Shown in pieces: positions 27,130 to 39,923 of a stretch of DNA of 64,000 nucleotides; position 1 is the first letter of the stretch, and each line of letters begins with the position of its first letter. The position numbers and the translations under genes are program-made. The notes below the pieces were generated by a model that had not been told where the DNA came from, ran no database searches, and saw only the letters and a program-made list of their open reading frames with translations. This stretch comes from Mycteria americana (taxonomy: Eukaryota > Chordata > Aves > Ciconiiformes > Ciconiidae): the NCBI RefSeq assembly GCF_035582795.1, contig NC_134367.1:45411062-45475061 (forward strand), given 5' to 3'.

Positions 27130-27228
27130 CATAGAATCATAGAATAGTTTGGGTTGGAAGAGACCTTTAGACGTCATCTAGTCCAACCCCCTGCAGTGAG
27201 CTGGGACATCGTCAACTAGATCAAGATC
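27130..27228 (-). mobile_element. Short CR1 LINE 3' end fragment
   Basis: It begins with the CR1 terminal repeat in reverse complement (CATAGAATCATAGAAT), then 'gtttgggttggaagagacc', 'gtcatctagtccaaccccctgca' and 'gggacatc'. Only about 100 bp is present, a severely 5'-truncated insertion as is usual for CR1. It is antisense to KLHL32. Confidence 0.93.
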
Positions 27229-30200
27229 AAGTTGTAATATTGTTCTCCCAACCATTCCCTAACAATGGCACATGCGTCAGCTGTAAGGAACGGTGTTCTC
27301 CTTTTGCCAGGTGAGTAATTAGTACCATAGCTTAAATGATAGCAACAGTGAGTGGCTCTAAAAAGCTAAGCTGATAGTGCACAATGGTGTGTTATTATAG
27401 CTGTATAAAACTGATCTTTTTTTTCAAATGAAAAATGTTAAAGAGAATACACACATCCTGGAAACAAATGTGTTCTTGAAAGTCATTAGACTCCAAATAC
27501 ATGGTTTCTAGCAGAACTGCAGACTTTTTCCTTTCATGGGTAGTATGCTACTGCATTAAGTTATATGATTGCATGTGGTTTTATCAGTAGAATGCAACAA
27601 CCTCTTGCTCAAGCGGTAATGTAGGTAAAATATGCCTTAAGTTACACAGACGACCATAAACCTGGCTTTTTTTTTTTATCTGAATGCCTCTTTAGAAAAA
27701 ATGTTCTGAATACTCATATACAGGTACATAGAAGATATAAAGACAGAAAGATGTGGTTCTGCTCTTACAGCCTTTACGCCTCTGATTTCATTTTGTATTT
27801 CTGTGGCTTAAGATCTTAATGATTTGTGAAGTCAGATGGCAATTTGGTAGTGATAGACAATAAACTTCATGATTCTAATTGACTGTAGCTGATGGCCTGA
27901 AGATAGCAGTGACCTTTCCAGTCTCACAAGAAAATAGTTTCTAACTAATCAGAAGAGTGTAACTGTTTGATTTTTCTTACTGTGTTTTTACTTTATTGAT
28001 TTTGCTGAATGTTTTCTTGCACTGTTTTGACCGACTCGTATTTTTCCACACAAATCCAGGTTTTCAGTTTTTTTACTCCCTTGGTATTATAATTTTCATT
28101 AAATCTAAGGGGTTTTTTTATCCTATAAATGCTTTCTCTTGAAGGTCACTATATTGAGGCACTAAATTAGATGAGAAACTTGTGGTTAAGCTGAGTTACT
28201 GTTTCACTGACAACATTGGGCAGTGGCAGGGTTTTCCTCACAGTTGTGATGTTCTTGAACATTTTTGTATGGAATGAGAAAAATCTTTCAATTCTCAAAG
28301 ATCTTAACGAAGAAGGGAAAAAGTAGTGTCTCCCAGGCAAGCAGAAGTGTGTTAATATACTCAGATGAGCAAGTTTGCAATCAAATTTTTTTTAGCTGTT
28401 TCCAAGTGTTTCCCTTTTGACAAATTAATTTGGCAGAACTCTGACAAAAAATGGAAGATAATGCTGTCCTTTATTTTCTGTGAATAGTGAGCTTATATAG
28501 TCTTGTTTCTGAAGAGACTCTTACTCTGAGAGAAGGCGAAATACAGCTTGAAAGGATGATTTATTCTGACCTACTAAAACCAGAGTACTTTAAAGCCAAA
28601 ACCAGAAGCTCCTACGAATAAGGATCTAAACTAGGACAGAAAATTGCCATGGGTAAATCTTAATGGTCTTATTCTGCATTTGTGACAGCCTCCTTCAGGA
28701 TGTGCTATGAAGTCATTCTGGAAGGAAAGGGATGTAGTGTACTTCTGATAGTTTTTTAAATGTTGCATCTTCTTTTTAAATAAAGATGAAATTTAAATCA
28801 GATATTTGAAGTTGTCAAAGGGAAAATAACATTTCACAGAGTCCAAATGCTTTGTCTTCATGACATATCTAGTTGGTTCAAAATTTTGGTTTTTTACAGG
28901 AAAGAGTAATGTGATGCTTATGATCCCTTTGGTTCATTTTTGCACCTGGTGTATGTTGTTATTTCTTCTGACTTAAAGTGAAGAAGTGTGGGTTTAAGTG
29001 AAATTGTTTTTTCAATACTTAAAATACACATTTTGAAATGGAGTGACTTGAGGGAAGGAAGATAACTAATTGAAGATAACTACTTGAAAATGCAAAATCT
29101 CTTTTGAATTCTTTATGTATTGAGTACTTCTAGTCTTGTTAACAAATCTTTGTGTATGTGAATTTTCATAAGTTTCTATCTAATCTTGTTTGGCACACTG
29201 CAAACTTTATGAAAAGAATGTTGTTTCACCATTTTCCAACATAAGAGTCAGAATTAAGAATATTAATAAATATATTTAAATGAAATATTGCTAACTGGAA
29301 AGATAAATTATCTGTACTCATAGAAACAAAAAAAAAATCACATTTAGTGGGAAGTTTTACAAATCAACAGCTTTTAATGGTTACTGACAAGTCAGACAAC
29401 CTCAGTTTAGGAAGATAACTAAAAGCTACATATGTGAAATAAGATTAAAATATTTACTTGAATCCTCAGGGTTTGGCTAGCTGGTATGAATGGGTGTTAA
29501 AATTAATTATTTAAAATAGGTTTTTTGATAGGCACTATTAGTTTAGATAATGGCAAAATAGATAAATGAGTGGCTTTCCCAATTCAAAGTAAAAAATTAA
29601 AGGAGGAGAAATTAGAGGGCTTTTCACACACTAGAGGAGTTGATAGGCAGAGTAATACTTAACTAATGCAGTGCCATTCTGTGAAGTTTAGTGGTAAATA
29701 GAAGACCAGGAACCTTATTTGCGATTAATGGGGTGAAAGCCTTAAGTGGTACTAGTGTAAAGGATTCCACAGTTCCCAAACTTTCTCACCACATCCTGTA
29801 TTAGGAGATGAAGAGCATAGATCTTCCCAGAAAGGCAAGCCAGATTTTCTGTCACTCTCTGAGTGGATCAGAAGCAGCAGGAACAGCTGTGAGGAGCGAA
29901 GCAGTAGCTGCTTCGTTCCACTTGAAGACGTCCCCAAGGGCTCTCAGCAGCCTGCTCTCCTACCTTGCTCCAAATGTGGATCATCAAAGGAGCAGGGGTG
30001 TCACAGCTGGTTGCACTGAAGATTTACGTGTGATAGCTGTGTGGATCTCAGTGAGCTGTTTGAAAGATATTTGGCTCGAATTTCTTGTTGCAGCTTTTCA
30101 CAGTTACACTCTTTTCTTTAGGGGGGGAAAAGGCATCAGTTGCTGTGTAATTTTCTGACCTGTCTTTTAAAGGAGTTCTGAGACTGGCCATGTTTGCAAG

Positions 30201-31657
30201 AGGATCTCTTCTGTCTACAGAAGCATCTTTCGGTATCTCTTGAATATTGTATTAAGCTGGACTCTGTGAAGTGGTAGCTGCCTGTGTTTCACTTTGATTT
30301 TTCTCAAATTACAATTTGTCAGTCTTGCCAAATTTCTGGGAAGGGCAGTCTCACTTCTCCCACAGCAGCACAGTGTGTTACTTAGAACTGTGGAGGCAGC
30401 CAAGAGGGCAGCAGATGGATGGAAAGAGCAGCCCAGCCCAGGTGGAAGAGGATCCTCCTTTGTAAACTGCTAAAGACAATGACCAATGATTAAGTGCTCT
30501 GTACAGCTCCGTTGAAATGGAGTTTTCTGACTTCTAGATAGGCAATAAACCCCAGGCTGGGGCTCAGGGGATGGGAGAGGAGTGAGCATCTTGTGGGGAG
30601 GGGCATAATTTAGTAACTGCTGCCTCAGATGTAATTGCCTTAGTAAAGAAGAGAGAACTCATTTCTTGTCAAACACTATCTTATTTTTGTAATAAGAACA
30701 CATTTAAAATCAGGATTTTCAAATCGCTTCATTTCTGACTTGTTAACAAAAATAATGCTGATGTCATGTTCTGTAAGTGAGTTCACAATGAGGTGGATTG
30801 TAACTCAGTTCTTATTTACATGAAGTAAATATGAAAATTATTGATGAAACTGCTAAAGTGATATTTATTTTATATATGCTTGAATTATGTAGAAAAGCTC
30901 TACGTTTTCAGGCATTATTAATAGACTGTAGTTTCCATTATGAATATATATCTTTACTAGTTTGCAAGACAAAGCAAGCATGATTAGAGGGGAAAAAAAT
31001 GTTTTTTAGGCACCAAATCTAAAATACAGAGCCTGTTTATGCACAGAATTAGTTCTGTGATGATCTGGACTATGGCTTAAGTCCTTCTGTAAAATTGGAT
31101 ATGTAAGCTAGGAAAAAAAGCTTATTACTTGTGGGGAAAAATAGTGAATTTTGTGGCATTCAAGTTATTTTCAGTAGTAAACTAGACTAAATGTGAGTTT
31201 TATTTTGATTTCCAGTACCCCTCCCTGCCTTAATCTCATCCATATTCTGTTGGCATGTAGTTTCAAGAATTAATCAGGAATAGTTTCTTTCCTGCAGTTC
31301 ATTTCTAAATGATACAAGGAAAAAAACCCCAAAATTATGAGAAAAGGCATGTCTGAAATTCTCTCAATGCCTCAGATGCATTCTGTGTAAATCTTGAACG
31401 TGGTATTGGTTCCTCAAGATTAAACTAATTTGAATGAATGAGAGCTTTTTCTGAAAAAGGACACATGCATTCTGCCAGTAAATACTTTTTGGAAATAAGC
31501 TGCTTTGTCTAGTATTTCCAAAAACAATATTACAATCAACTAAATTAAAGAAAGAAATACTGCTTGCTTAAAGACTATTTTTAAATAATCTTTGAACAAA
31601 TAATTGAACTATGCTGCTAATTTAGATTAGAGAAGCATAGCCTGGCAATATGTGATG

Positions 31658-31730
31658 GATGCAGCAGAGTGGCACACTGTTCCAAGGTTTCCTGAGAGAG
31701 TAAAAAACCTACTTTTTACTCTGCTGCATC
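31658..31730. repeat. Compound inverted repeat with nested hairpin
   Basis: GATGCAGCAGAGT at 31658-31670 is the exact reverse complement of 31718-31730. Inside the interval, AGAGTAAAAA (31697-31706) and TTTTTACTCT (31713-31722) form a second perfect 10-bp stem with a 6-nt loop. The two stems share their right-hand bases, so they are mutually exclusive structures. No known element is recognised. Confidence 0.85.
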
Positions 31731-32531
31731 ATAAGACTAAGACAAAAAATGTATAGAAAGACTGACATTTTGTGAGGCTGCCACAGAACAAACACTGTTT
31801 TGATATATTAGTTGGACATAATTTGTATGGACAGTGCGATTTCTTTTGAATTGCTTATCTTTGAAATTGCTAGTTATACTGTGTTTTCATGGAAAACTAC
31901 TGGTCTCCCCCCATTCCCCACCAAATTATTGTTAAATTCTTTCAGCACTAACTCGATCATTACTGGGTTTTTTTGTTTGCAAATTTTTAATTTTTGCAGT
32001 TTTCTAGGATGTGAACACACTAATGAAGCAATAAGAAACTAAAAGTTAGTTGCAAAATATAATAGGATCAGTGGTTAGTGATGTACACTGTAAACTTGTA
32101 AGAAGTGAATGTCTCAAAGAAATAATATGCAAAAAATGTTTTATGGCAAACTCAGCGTGTATCTCAAACCTAAGATCTCGAGAGCGTTTTCTGTTTGGCC
32201 TATATTTTTCCTGTTAATCTCCATCATAATGGAGTATTTCACTAGAACAGAAGGATTTAGGTGGAATTAAAGTTTTCCATTTAAACCAAAAGTCTTATAC
32301 TTAAATTTATAAACTAATCTTTTAAACCGATTTAATTACTTAAAGTAGTTAAATAGAAAGACAATAGTATGTCTTAAACATTCTAATGCAAAGAGTTTCC
32401 TTATGTACCAATGACAGTTAGTTTACATAAAGAAGATGGATCCAGCTGTCTGAAACAGGAAAAAACCGCTTGGTACAAAGGATTTTGGAACTGTCCTGGT
32501 ACAGCACATCCATGCAACAGGTGGAAGTGCC

Positions 32532-32548
32532 TTTTTTTTTTTTTTTTT
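32532..32548. repeat. Poly(T) tract, 17 bases
   Basis: A run of 17 T in intronic sequence. No retroposon body is recognised on its minus-strand 5' side. Confidence 0.85.
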
Positions 32549-35500
32549 ACAAGGATAAATAAATATATCAGAATTTCCAATTATGAAAGATTTTGAGCAG
32601 CATTAAGTAATTTTATATTGCTAAGCAAAATCAGTGCAGTATTGATTAAATTATTTACACACTGTTGTAGTACTCTTGTATATGTGATGTAGATTTAATA
32701 ACAAGTGAGGCATGCTTTGCTGGCACTTGAGAGGAGAAAGGATGTATGGCAAAACTTAGGAAAGATTTATTTGTCTGGGTAAAACATTGAACTCAATATG
32801 GGACTGTTTGGATGTTTTGTTAATTCTTTGAAGCATATGCCTTAGTTATTTTAGAAGGAACACTTTTACTTCCAGGCCTTGGCCCTTCTCCTGTTTGCTT
32901 TCACTGCTGCTTGGGTTTTTTGTGGGCCAGAGAGTTTGGACCTCTTGAAAAGGTCAGAGGAAGCTTGAATTTCTTCCCTACCAGTCTCTGGCTGATGTAG
33001 GACTTCCTAACTGCAGCCAGCAATATCAGGACTGTTGGACATTTCTTGACTTAAAAATTGGAAGATTGGAGAAGATGAGGAGGAAAAATTGATTAAAGTT
33101 TCCTACTCATGTTTGTAAAAATGTGAATTGGGCTTTACTGTTTTCAGGGGATTTTATCATGATAAGAATACTTGTTTCTACAGTGCTGTGATGAGTTGGA
33201 AGGAGGGTGGCCTGCTGAAATTCGGGGTGATTTGATCAAGAAGCTTAACAGTTTGTTGAGCTGTATTTCTGGTAGTGCTGACTCTGGATCATGAAGGGGA
33301 CAGAAATAGAGAGAAAGTCCTTAGTAGCCTGTGTGCACTCAAGGGCCCAGTTAGGCCCATGTTTTGAGGTGCCTCTGGATGTGATTGCAGAGCGGCATGA
33401 AAACAAGTCCAACAATGTGGAAAAAAACAAGGCAGTGTATCCTAGACATCTTTTGCAAACCTTGATGAAAGCCCCCTTGAAAATGCTATCAAGGTGTTTG
33501 AAGGCATCTGAGAGATTTTTCCTATTCTGCAGCTTGAGTTCGTAGGAGAAGAATGGCTTTTTTCCTTCATTCTTCAGAAAGTGTTAAGTTCTGATCCCCT
33601 GAGACTGAAAAAAGTAACTTTGCTCAGACATGACATCAAGGTGGATTGCTTTAGACTTGGACAGTGGCTAGAAAACCAATAAGCTATGTTCTTTGTTCTT
33701 ATGCAAGTGTTTTCTATAAAAAAAAAATTATATACTTATTATATATTTTATATGTTATATATTTGAACAGAATGTCTGATAGTGTATCCGCCTAGACTTG
33801 ATTATTGTAAAAGTTCTCATTTGTTTTAGCAGAATACTCAGGCACCTTCTTAAGTATATTTCTGTTTTCTGTTTGTAATGCATTGATTTATGATACAAGG
33901 AATTCTGCATATCTGAAGTGAGTTGCTTCTGGCCACTGTCTCTCCAAACAGCAGAGTTCAAACTTTTGATTTGGATGTCCATATTCACAGCTGTGGTGGA
34001 ATAAGGAATTTTTGCTCTAGAATTCTTTGTACCAGTGTGGGTAGTGCTGGCACTTATATGGATGTTGTAGTGGTGTAATAGTTACGGATATTAGTTCTGT
34101 ATTAGCAGTTCTGGTGTAGGACTTAGGCCATTTAAGGACCTAGTTAAAACTTTTGTGTATATCAGTCAAATTAACTGTTGAGTCTCTCCTTTTGGTACTG
34201 ATGAATGCAAAGTTTGAACTTAGAAGCCTGTTCTGACCACTGAACTGTTGCATAGGTCACATATGGGTGTATACAATAGCAGGTACATTGATCAGGAGAT
34301 GTGTTTGCTTCATTGGTTGCCAGCACCTGGACCACTAACTTATGGTCACTAATATGCTGTGTTTTTCTGTCTCTTGAAGGGTAAAGTGAATTGTCTTAAT
34401 ATAACTAGAAACCGAGTTGATGGTGAGAGTGAAATTTTCTGAAACCATCATTGGGAAGCACTGCATACCAATTTGCAGAGCATGCAGCTGAATCATTGGC
34501 ATAAGTTCTCAAGGACCTCACCCCCTTGCTCAGCATTATAGCCTTTTGGGAAAAGGGAGAAAAATATGAAAACATTTCCATTTTTCAAATATTGCTGAAT
34601 TGTAATACTTCATTGTTAATGAGTTACATGAAATGATCCACTTATGGTATAAATAAGCAGCCAAAGCAGTCAAACCTTTTTTGACTATTCTATTAAAATC
34701 TATATTTTTTTTTTTTCTTTTGTACCTGATATATGAAGTTGAAATGTCATGTGTCGGCTGTGCTGGCTGTTACACCAGTTAACAATTTGCCATACAACCC
34801 TGTTTTCAACAACTTATTTCTTTGGACACTTCAGCTGTTCGGGATGTAGTTTTCTATGTCAGGTGCCTGTCCCAGGCTGAAGTTTTAGAAGCTGCTGTTT
34901 TTGAGATTGAGATGGAGGAAAACTATATTTTACCTAGCTAAACACACAATTGTATCTGAACTGAGTGGATGTTACTCCTTCTGTGGTTTGGAGTAAGGAC
35001 TTGAAATCTACAAGGAGTTCTCAAGAATGTTCCTTATATTGTCAGGACAATCCAGCTAAACAAAGTTATCAGCCTCCAAAATTCAAAACTCTTGGATGGG
35101 TCTACTTGGTCCTTCCACTGCTGTGGTGCAGGTGACAGCACTTGCAGAAAGGTAGATGTCACTGTGCCTCTCTGTCAAGTAGGAACTGTAGTTTTGTCTG
35201 TAGAATGAAGAATTGTAATTCAGGAGAATAGGAAAAGGATTAATAGTCTCTTCTTGCAGGTTGCTTTTTTGTTATTTGGGGAATAACTAAGGGCTTAATT
35301 CTGCCTTCACATATCCATTGCAGAGTCTTCCTGAAATTAGTGTAGTGGCTTTCAAAGTAAAACTACCTGTCAGCGTAAGGTTAAGGGGCAAAATTAAGAA
35401 CAAATTAATATAAGCAAATAACTGGATTATTTGTACTTTTGTTTAATTAGTAACACTACAAAAGGGTGTTTGTGGTGTTTCAGTACTGATCTCAGTGGAA

Positions 35501-35870
35501 GCCTGTGATAGCACCTGGAATAGGGCATAATTTTAATTGGAAAGCAGAACAAACCCCTTGTATTAAAGATGACTGCTTTTACAGGGGCACACTGGCAACC
35601 AGCAGAGATGGAAAAGTTCTGTCACCTTGTTCAGGTACTGGGAGGTCAGTGTGAGATCTGTAACAGTTTGACAGCTTTGGGGAATAATTATCTGTTAGAA
35701 CATCCTTTATCCTTTATGTTGCAAAAGCAACTTTCAGTAGTCATTAAGCAGCATAGGTTAATTTATATGGTCACTTTAATATTTTGCCTTTTATAAAAGC
35801 TATAGAGTTTATAAATCTGATCATACTGTTTGTATGTACTGTACTGTTTGTATTTGCCAGAGGGTTTGTT

Positions 35871-36322
35871 TATAGAATCATAGAATCGTTTAGGTTGGAA
35901 AAGACCCTTAAGATCATCAAGTCCAACTGTTAACCTAGCACTGCCAAGTCCACCACTACACCATGTCCCTAAGCACCACATCTACACGTCTTTTAAATAC
36001 CTCCAGGGATGGCGACTCCATCACTTCCCTGGGCAGCCTGTTCCAGTGCTTGACAACCCTTTCAGTGAAGTAAAATTTCCTAATATCCAATCTAAACCTC
36101 CCCTGGTGCAACTTGAGGACATTTCCTCTCATCCTATGGCTTGTTACTTGGGAGAAGACTGACATCCCCCTCGCTACAACCTCCTTTCAGGTAGTTGTAG
36201 AGAGCAATAAGGTCTCCCCTCAGCCTCCTTTTCTCCAGGCTAAACAAGCCCAGTTCCCTCAGCCGCTCCTCATAAGGCTTGTGCTCTAGACCCTTCACCA
36301 GCTTAGTTGCCCTTCATCCAGG
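35871..36322 (-). mobile_element. CR1 LINE fragment with reverse-transcriptase C-terminus
   Basis: The plus strand starts with the reverse complement of the CR1 3' terminus (TATAGAATCATAGAATC) and runs through the typical 3' UTR and the end of ORF2. On the minus strand, 36165-35956 is still open and encodes the familiar end of the CR1 reverse transcriptase, with the motifs [23 protein letters not shown]-like and ESPSLEVFK, ending in DVVLRDMV and a stop. Upstream of this frame the match continues to about 36322, where the element is truncated. It cannot be autonomous. It is antisense to KLHL32 and fairly well preserved. Confidence 0.95.
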
Positions 36323-36958
36323 TTGACACTGTTACTTGGTCATAGCACTGATTAGTTGATGAAGAATGTTGCTCTGTGGGAAGGTGGAGCTGTCTTTTGG
36401 AGTATACAGTAGACCTGTCCCCTGTCCCTACCGAATTGTGTCTTTAGGAAAAGTTAATATAGTCAAAACATGAGTTTAGGTGTATTGCAAACCATTTAGA
36501 CCCTAGACATGCCTGCGAGATTACACTGTGAGAGATGTAAGATTTTTATAGCTGTATGTTTTTCAGGGAAGTAAGCAAATACCAATAGATGCTTCTGGCC
36601 TTCTCTTCAATTTGACGTATTTTTGTGAAGATACTTCCCTCCTCACCACTCTTCCATGTTGAAATAATATATATTCCTGAGTTTGCAGAAAGGAGACATG
36701 CCTCAAGGGCAGTAGTGCAGGAAGTTCAGATGGTAGGGTGTGAAATTCTAGAAAAGACTAGAGGAAAGGTCGCTTTCAGACTGTATTCAATCTAGCCAAT
36801 AAAATTTCACATGCACCTAATCTATATGGTATGTCTTTCTGCAATAGAAGAATTGAAGAAATTTGCTTTTGAATTACGCATCCTGAAAGTATTGATCTTT
36901 AAGGCTGAGGCTATGTATGCTTTGAATTGTAATGTTCCTCTCCTTTCTCTCTTTCTAG

Positions 36959-37024
36959 CTGGAATGCTTGCTGCTTTCCCTACAGGATTATAAGCTTTGA
37001 TATTCAGAAGAGCAAAACTGAAAG
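36959..37024 (+). other. KLHL32: KLHL32 5' UTR part of the start-codon exon, with two possible acceptors
   Basis: A long pyrimidine tract followed by TAG ends at 36958. A second, shorter tract with ACAG ends at 36985. Either could be the 3' splice site for the exon that carries the start codon at 37025. If the first is used, the exon contains an upstream ATG at 36964 opening a 9-codon frame (MLAAFPTGL, stop ending at 36993) that closes 31 nt before the main ATG. If the second is used, this uORF is lost. Sequence alone does not show which acceptor is used. Confidence 0.7.
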
Positions 37025-37047
37025 ATGCCATCTGAGAGGTGCCTGAG
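37025..37047 (+). CDS. KLHL32: KLHL32 first coding exon (start codon, 23 coding bases)
   Basis: The exon codes for MPSERCL plus the first two bases of a serine codon, then a donor AG|GTATAG at 37048. KLHL32 proteins of vertebrates begin MPSERCLS followed by I/V-QEMLTGQRL. Joining this exon to 39743 gives AG|C = Ser and then VQEMLTGQRL, which reproduces that start exactly with compatible phase. The ATG has a purine (A) at -3. The coding part is too short to appear in any open-frame list and was found by looking for the missing N-terminus. KLHL32 is a BTB-Kelch protein, a family that commonly acts as substrate adaptor of cullin-3 ubiquitin ligases. Direct substrates of this member are not something I can state. 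Confidence 0.93.
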
Positions 37048-39742
37048 GTATAGTACTTGGTAGCGTGTAGGAAGTCATTCACATTTAGGATGATGTTTAC
37101 CAAAGCATCAGTTAACAGAGAGTAGAAAAGTGAAACTAATATTTTTGTTCATTAGGTAGGAATTCACATTATTAAATACATATCCATGTTGTAATCTGCA
37201 AAATATTACTTCCTTGTTGCCACTTATCTCTAGCAAAGAGAAGCATGTCTAGGATTGATTTGCGACCCACAGTCTCCTCATATGTTGTCTTGTTTATGCT
37301 TTTGTCTATACTTGGAATTTTTGATTGTGGAAGCAACTGGCATTTTACATTCATGCATCTGAATTCATGGCTGGTGATCATTTTTGGTGTGTGTAGTGTT
37401 CCACAATTCAGGAGATATATTACTCTTCCAGTTCTTTGAAATGGCTTCAAAACATTCTCTCCAAACTCATCTTCCTGCCTTCCAGAACCTCCCATTCTGT
37501 CTCTTTCCCTCTTATAGAGTCTTAATCATCTATATGGACTTGCCAGTCTAGCCTTTCTCATTTATTTGTATTGCCCACTGTCTCATCAGGGAATTTGATA
37601 TTTATAATTTAATTAGTTTCTGGGAGCACTTTCAGGCAGAACACTGAGCAGAATTTCTTAATCTAGTTGCTTTTCTGCAGAACCTTGCACTAGTCTGATA
37701 TACTGGTAGTTGTTCTGTTTTACAGAGTAGTTAACGGGGCTGATCTGGGAGCTCAGAGATCTACCTAATATTACTGGGACATCGTATCATTCCAGTTCTG
37801 TTCCCCTTTTCCTGCCATGCTTCTGCAGCAGAAGACAATCAGGCATTCCTTGCATTTTATAGATAGCTGTTGAGCTCATCAACTGACAATATCGCTACAA
37901 AGTGGCCATGTTATGTTTAATGAATCAGTGCTTTTTCATTCATAAATTCCAGTTCAATTGCCTTGCATGGGTATACATTCTTCATATGTTGTTAACATGA
38001 GGGTTACAGGCAATTGATTTTTCGCTTTGGTCATTGAATTGAAAAAAGGATTATGATAGAGCTCAATTTAAAACCACAGATGCCAGATTTTACACACACA
38101 CATATATAAAATTTCCCCACAAAAATTACCCTTGTGCCTTGTCCCACCGATCTGTTTTCTGTTGAGTGAAATAGTCCTTTTCCACAAGAAAAGGACTTCA
38201 TTCTCTGGATGATGGTGAAAAAAGCAAGAGGAATTAAGGTCTTGGTTCACAGCACTGGGAGAGAGGCTAATAAAAACAGAAATAAAGAAAAACCATTTCT
38301 AGGTATAATTAGCTTATTATACTCGCACTAGTTTGATTTAGTCACTTTGCTATAGAAATTACAGAAGGGAAATAATTGTTGGAAATAATTCCCTTGTATT
38401 TTAACAAGTTACATTTCTTGATAATTGTCATTTAGAATATCAGTGGGGTTCCACAAATGGAACAGCTGAAGGAAAAAGAATCATTTGAGTGAATCATTTT
38501 GAAATGTATGTAGGGTATGTCCATGTGTGAAACCTGAACTATTAGAGAGGGGGTGAAATTCAGATACAGATTATTCCTGTGTAATTCCAATTTGGCCATC
38601 TTTCTTCTAGAAGTAATGTCTTAGTTCTTGTGTTTTTAAAAGATTAGGTTAGATTAGAGCAATCGGTCTGCAAGGCAGGTTTGCATTAGTTTACAGATGG
38701 CCAAGGTGCAGAAGTGGGATAAGCAGTACAGAGAGTGTGTGTTGATGGAAAGGAGAATATAGCAGCCACACAGCTGCTGCATAGCATGTGTATGGAGTGA
38801 ATTACATGATTGTAGTGGAAAGAAGATAGCTTATTTACCCCTTAAGAAAAAAAAAAAGTTTATAACTTCACTTTGATTTACTCAGGAATGACTCTCTGTA
38901 AACTCATCTTCTATAAAGACCTAGATGCTGGGGCAATATAAATTGGTATAGTCTCACAGATTTCAAATAAACTGCATTGTTTTGTGCCAAAGAGGATTTG
39001 CAGATTTGTTTGACCTGTTTCTGTTTGCATCAACAGTTATATTGTCTCTTCCTTCTGCTGTAGAAAAGGAAGCTGCAATCAGACAGTCCTAGGCTGGATG
39101 ACATGGAAATCTTGTATTTGTACAAGGAGATATTCAGAGGTGGTGGCAGGCCTCAGCATTTTAAAAACAAGCAAACATCCTCCCCCCCCAATACAAAACA
39201 AACAAACAAAAAAACCCCACAACACTTCATAAATGTGAATAACCTGAAACAGTCTGAAAACATTCAGTAATGCAGTATCAGACTTCAACAGCCACCTGAG
39301 ACCATGATCTTCATTCTTTTTACTAGGACTAGTTACTGCATACATACTCCTTTCCACTAATGCATCAGTTTGACCACTTAAAGTTTTCTGTTGCTCCATT
39401 GGCTTAGGCCCTTTATTCTTCTCACTTAATTCTAAAATGATTCTGAATTAATCCTATTAGTCCAGCTGACTTCCAGTGCAGCAAATGAAAATCAGAACAG
39501 TTGAGGTTTTAAAATTCGAGTATATAATCAGGTTTCATAATATTTTATTATAACAAAAGTTATACTGAGCTTTTCTTGTGATGTCTATACTATGTAAGGA
39601 TTTTTGCCTGACAGGTGCATGAATTTTTTTTTTCTTTCCAAGAATTATCAATCTTGTCTTAGAAAAAGTTTTTCTATATTTCTGACAGAATCTACTTATT
39701 TCCTACATTTTTTGACAAAATCTTTCCCCTTTCCCTTCTCAG
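37048..39742 (+). other. KLHL32: KLHL32 intron between the first two coding exons
   Basis: It is bounded by GTATAG at 37048 and a pyrimidine-rich acceptor ending CTCAG at 39742. The 2.7 kb inside is AT-rich, with a CA/TA-type simple stretch near 38092-38110 and no recognised repeat element or gene. Confidence 0.85.
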
Positions 39743-39923
39743 CGTTCAGGAAATGCTGACAGGTCAGAGACTTTGTCAGTCCAGCTCCCATAATGATGCT
39801 GTCCTGGCAGCCCTGAACCAACAAAGAAGTGATGGCATACTTTGCGATATCACCCTTATTGCTGAAGAGCAGAAATTCCATGCACATAAAGCAGTTCTGG
39901 CAGCCTGCAGTGACTACTTCCGA
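39743..39923 (+). CDS. KLHL32: KLHL32 coding exon: start of BTB domain
   Basis: The 181-nt exon lies between a CTTCTCAG acceptor and a strong donor, CGA|GTAAGT (GT at 39924). It completes Ser8 and encodes residues 9 to 68. After QEMLTGQRL comes the BTB/POZ start: HNDAVLAALNQQRSDGILCD (the conserved Asp of the BTB fold), then DITLIAEEQKFHAHKAVLAA and CSDYFR. The H-x-HK-x-x-LAA-C-S-x-YF signature is that of Kelch-like BTB domains, which form dimers and bind the N-terminus of CUL3. The wording matches KLHL32 rather than related KLHL proteins, particularly the SVQEMLTGQRL lead-in. The phase at the end is 0, matching the next exon. No internal stops are present in the spliced frame. Reading through the donor meets a stop in the intron soon after. 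Confidence 0.97.

Larger units (their letters stand above)
4982..36958 (+). other. KLHL32: Putative KLHL32 intron 1 (about 32 kb)
   Basis: The interval runs from the candidate donor at 4982 to the acceptor ending at 36958. Apart from the CpG-island tail, one solo LTR (14277-14850), three CR1 pieces (19490, 27130 and 35871), a compound inverted repeat (31658-31730) and homopolymer tracts, I see only AT-rich unique sequence. Short open frames are scattered through it on both strands without recognisable domains or splice context. Further alternative noncoding exons may be hidden here and cannot be recognised by eye. Confidence 0.6.
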
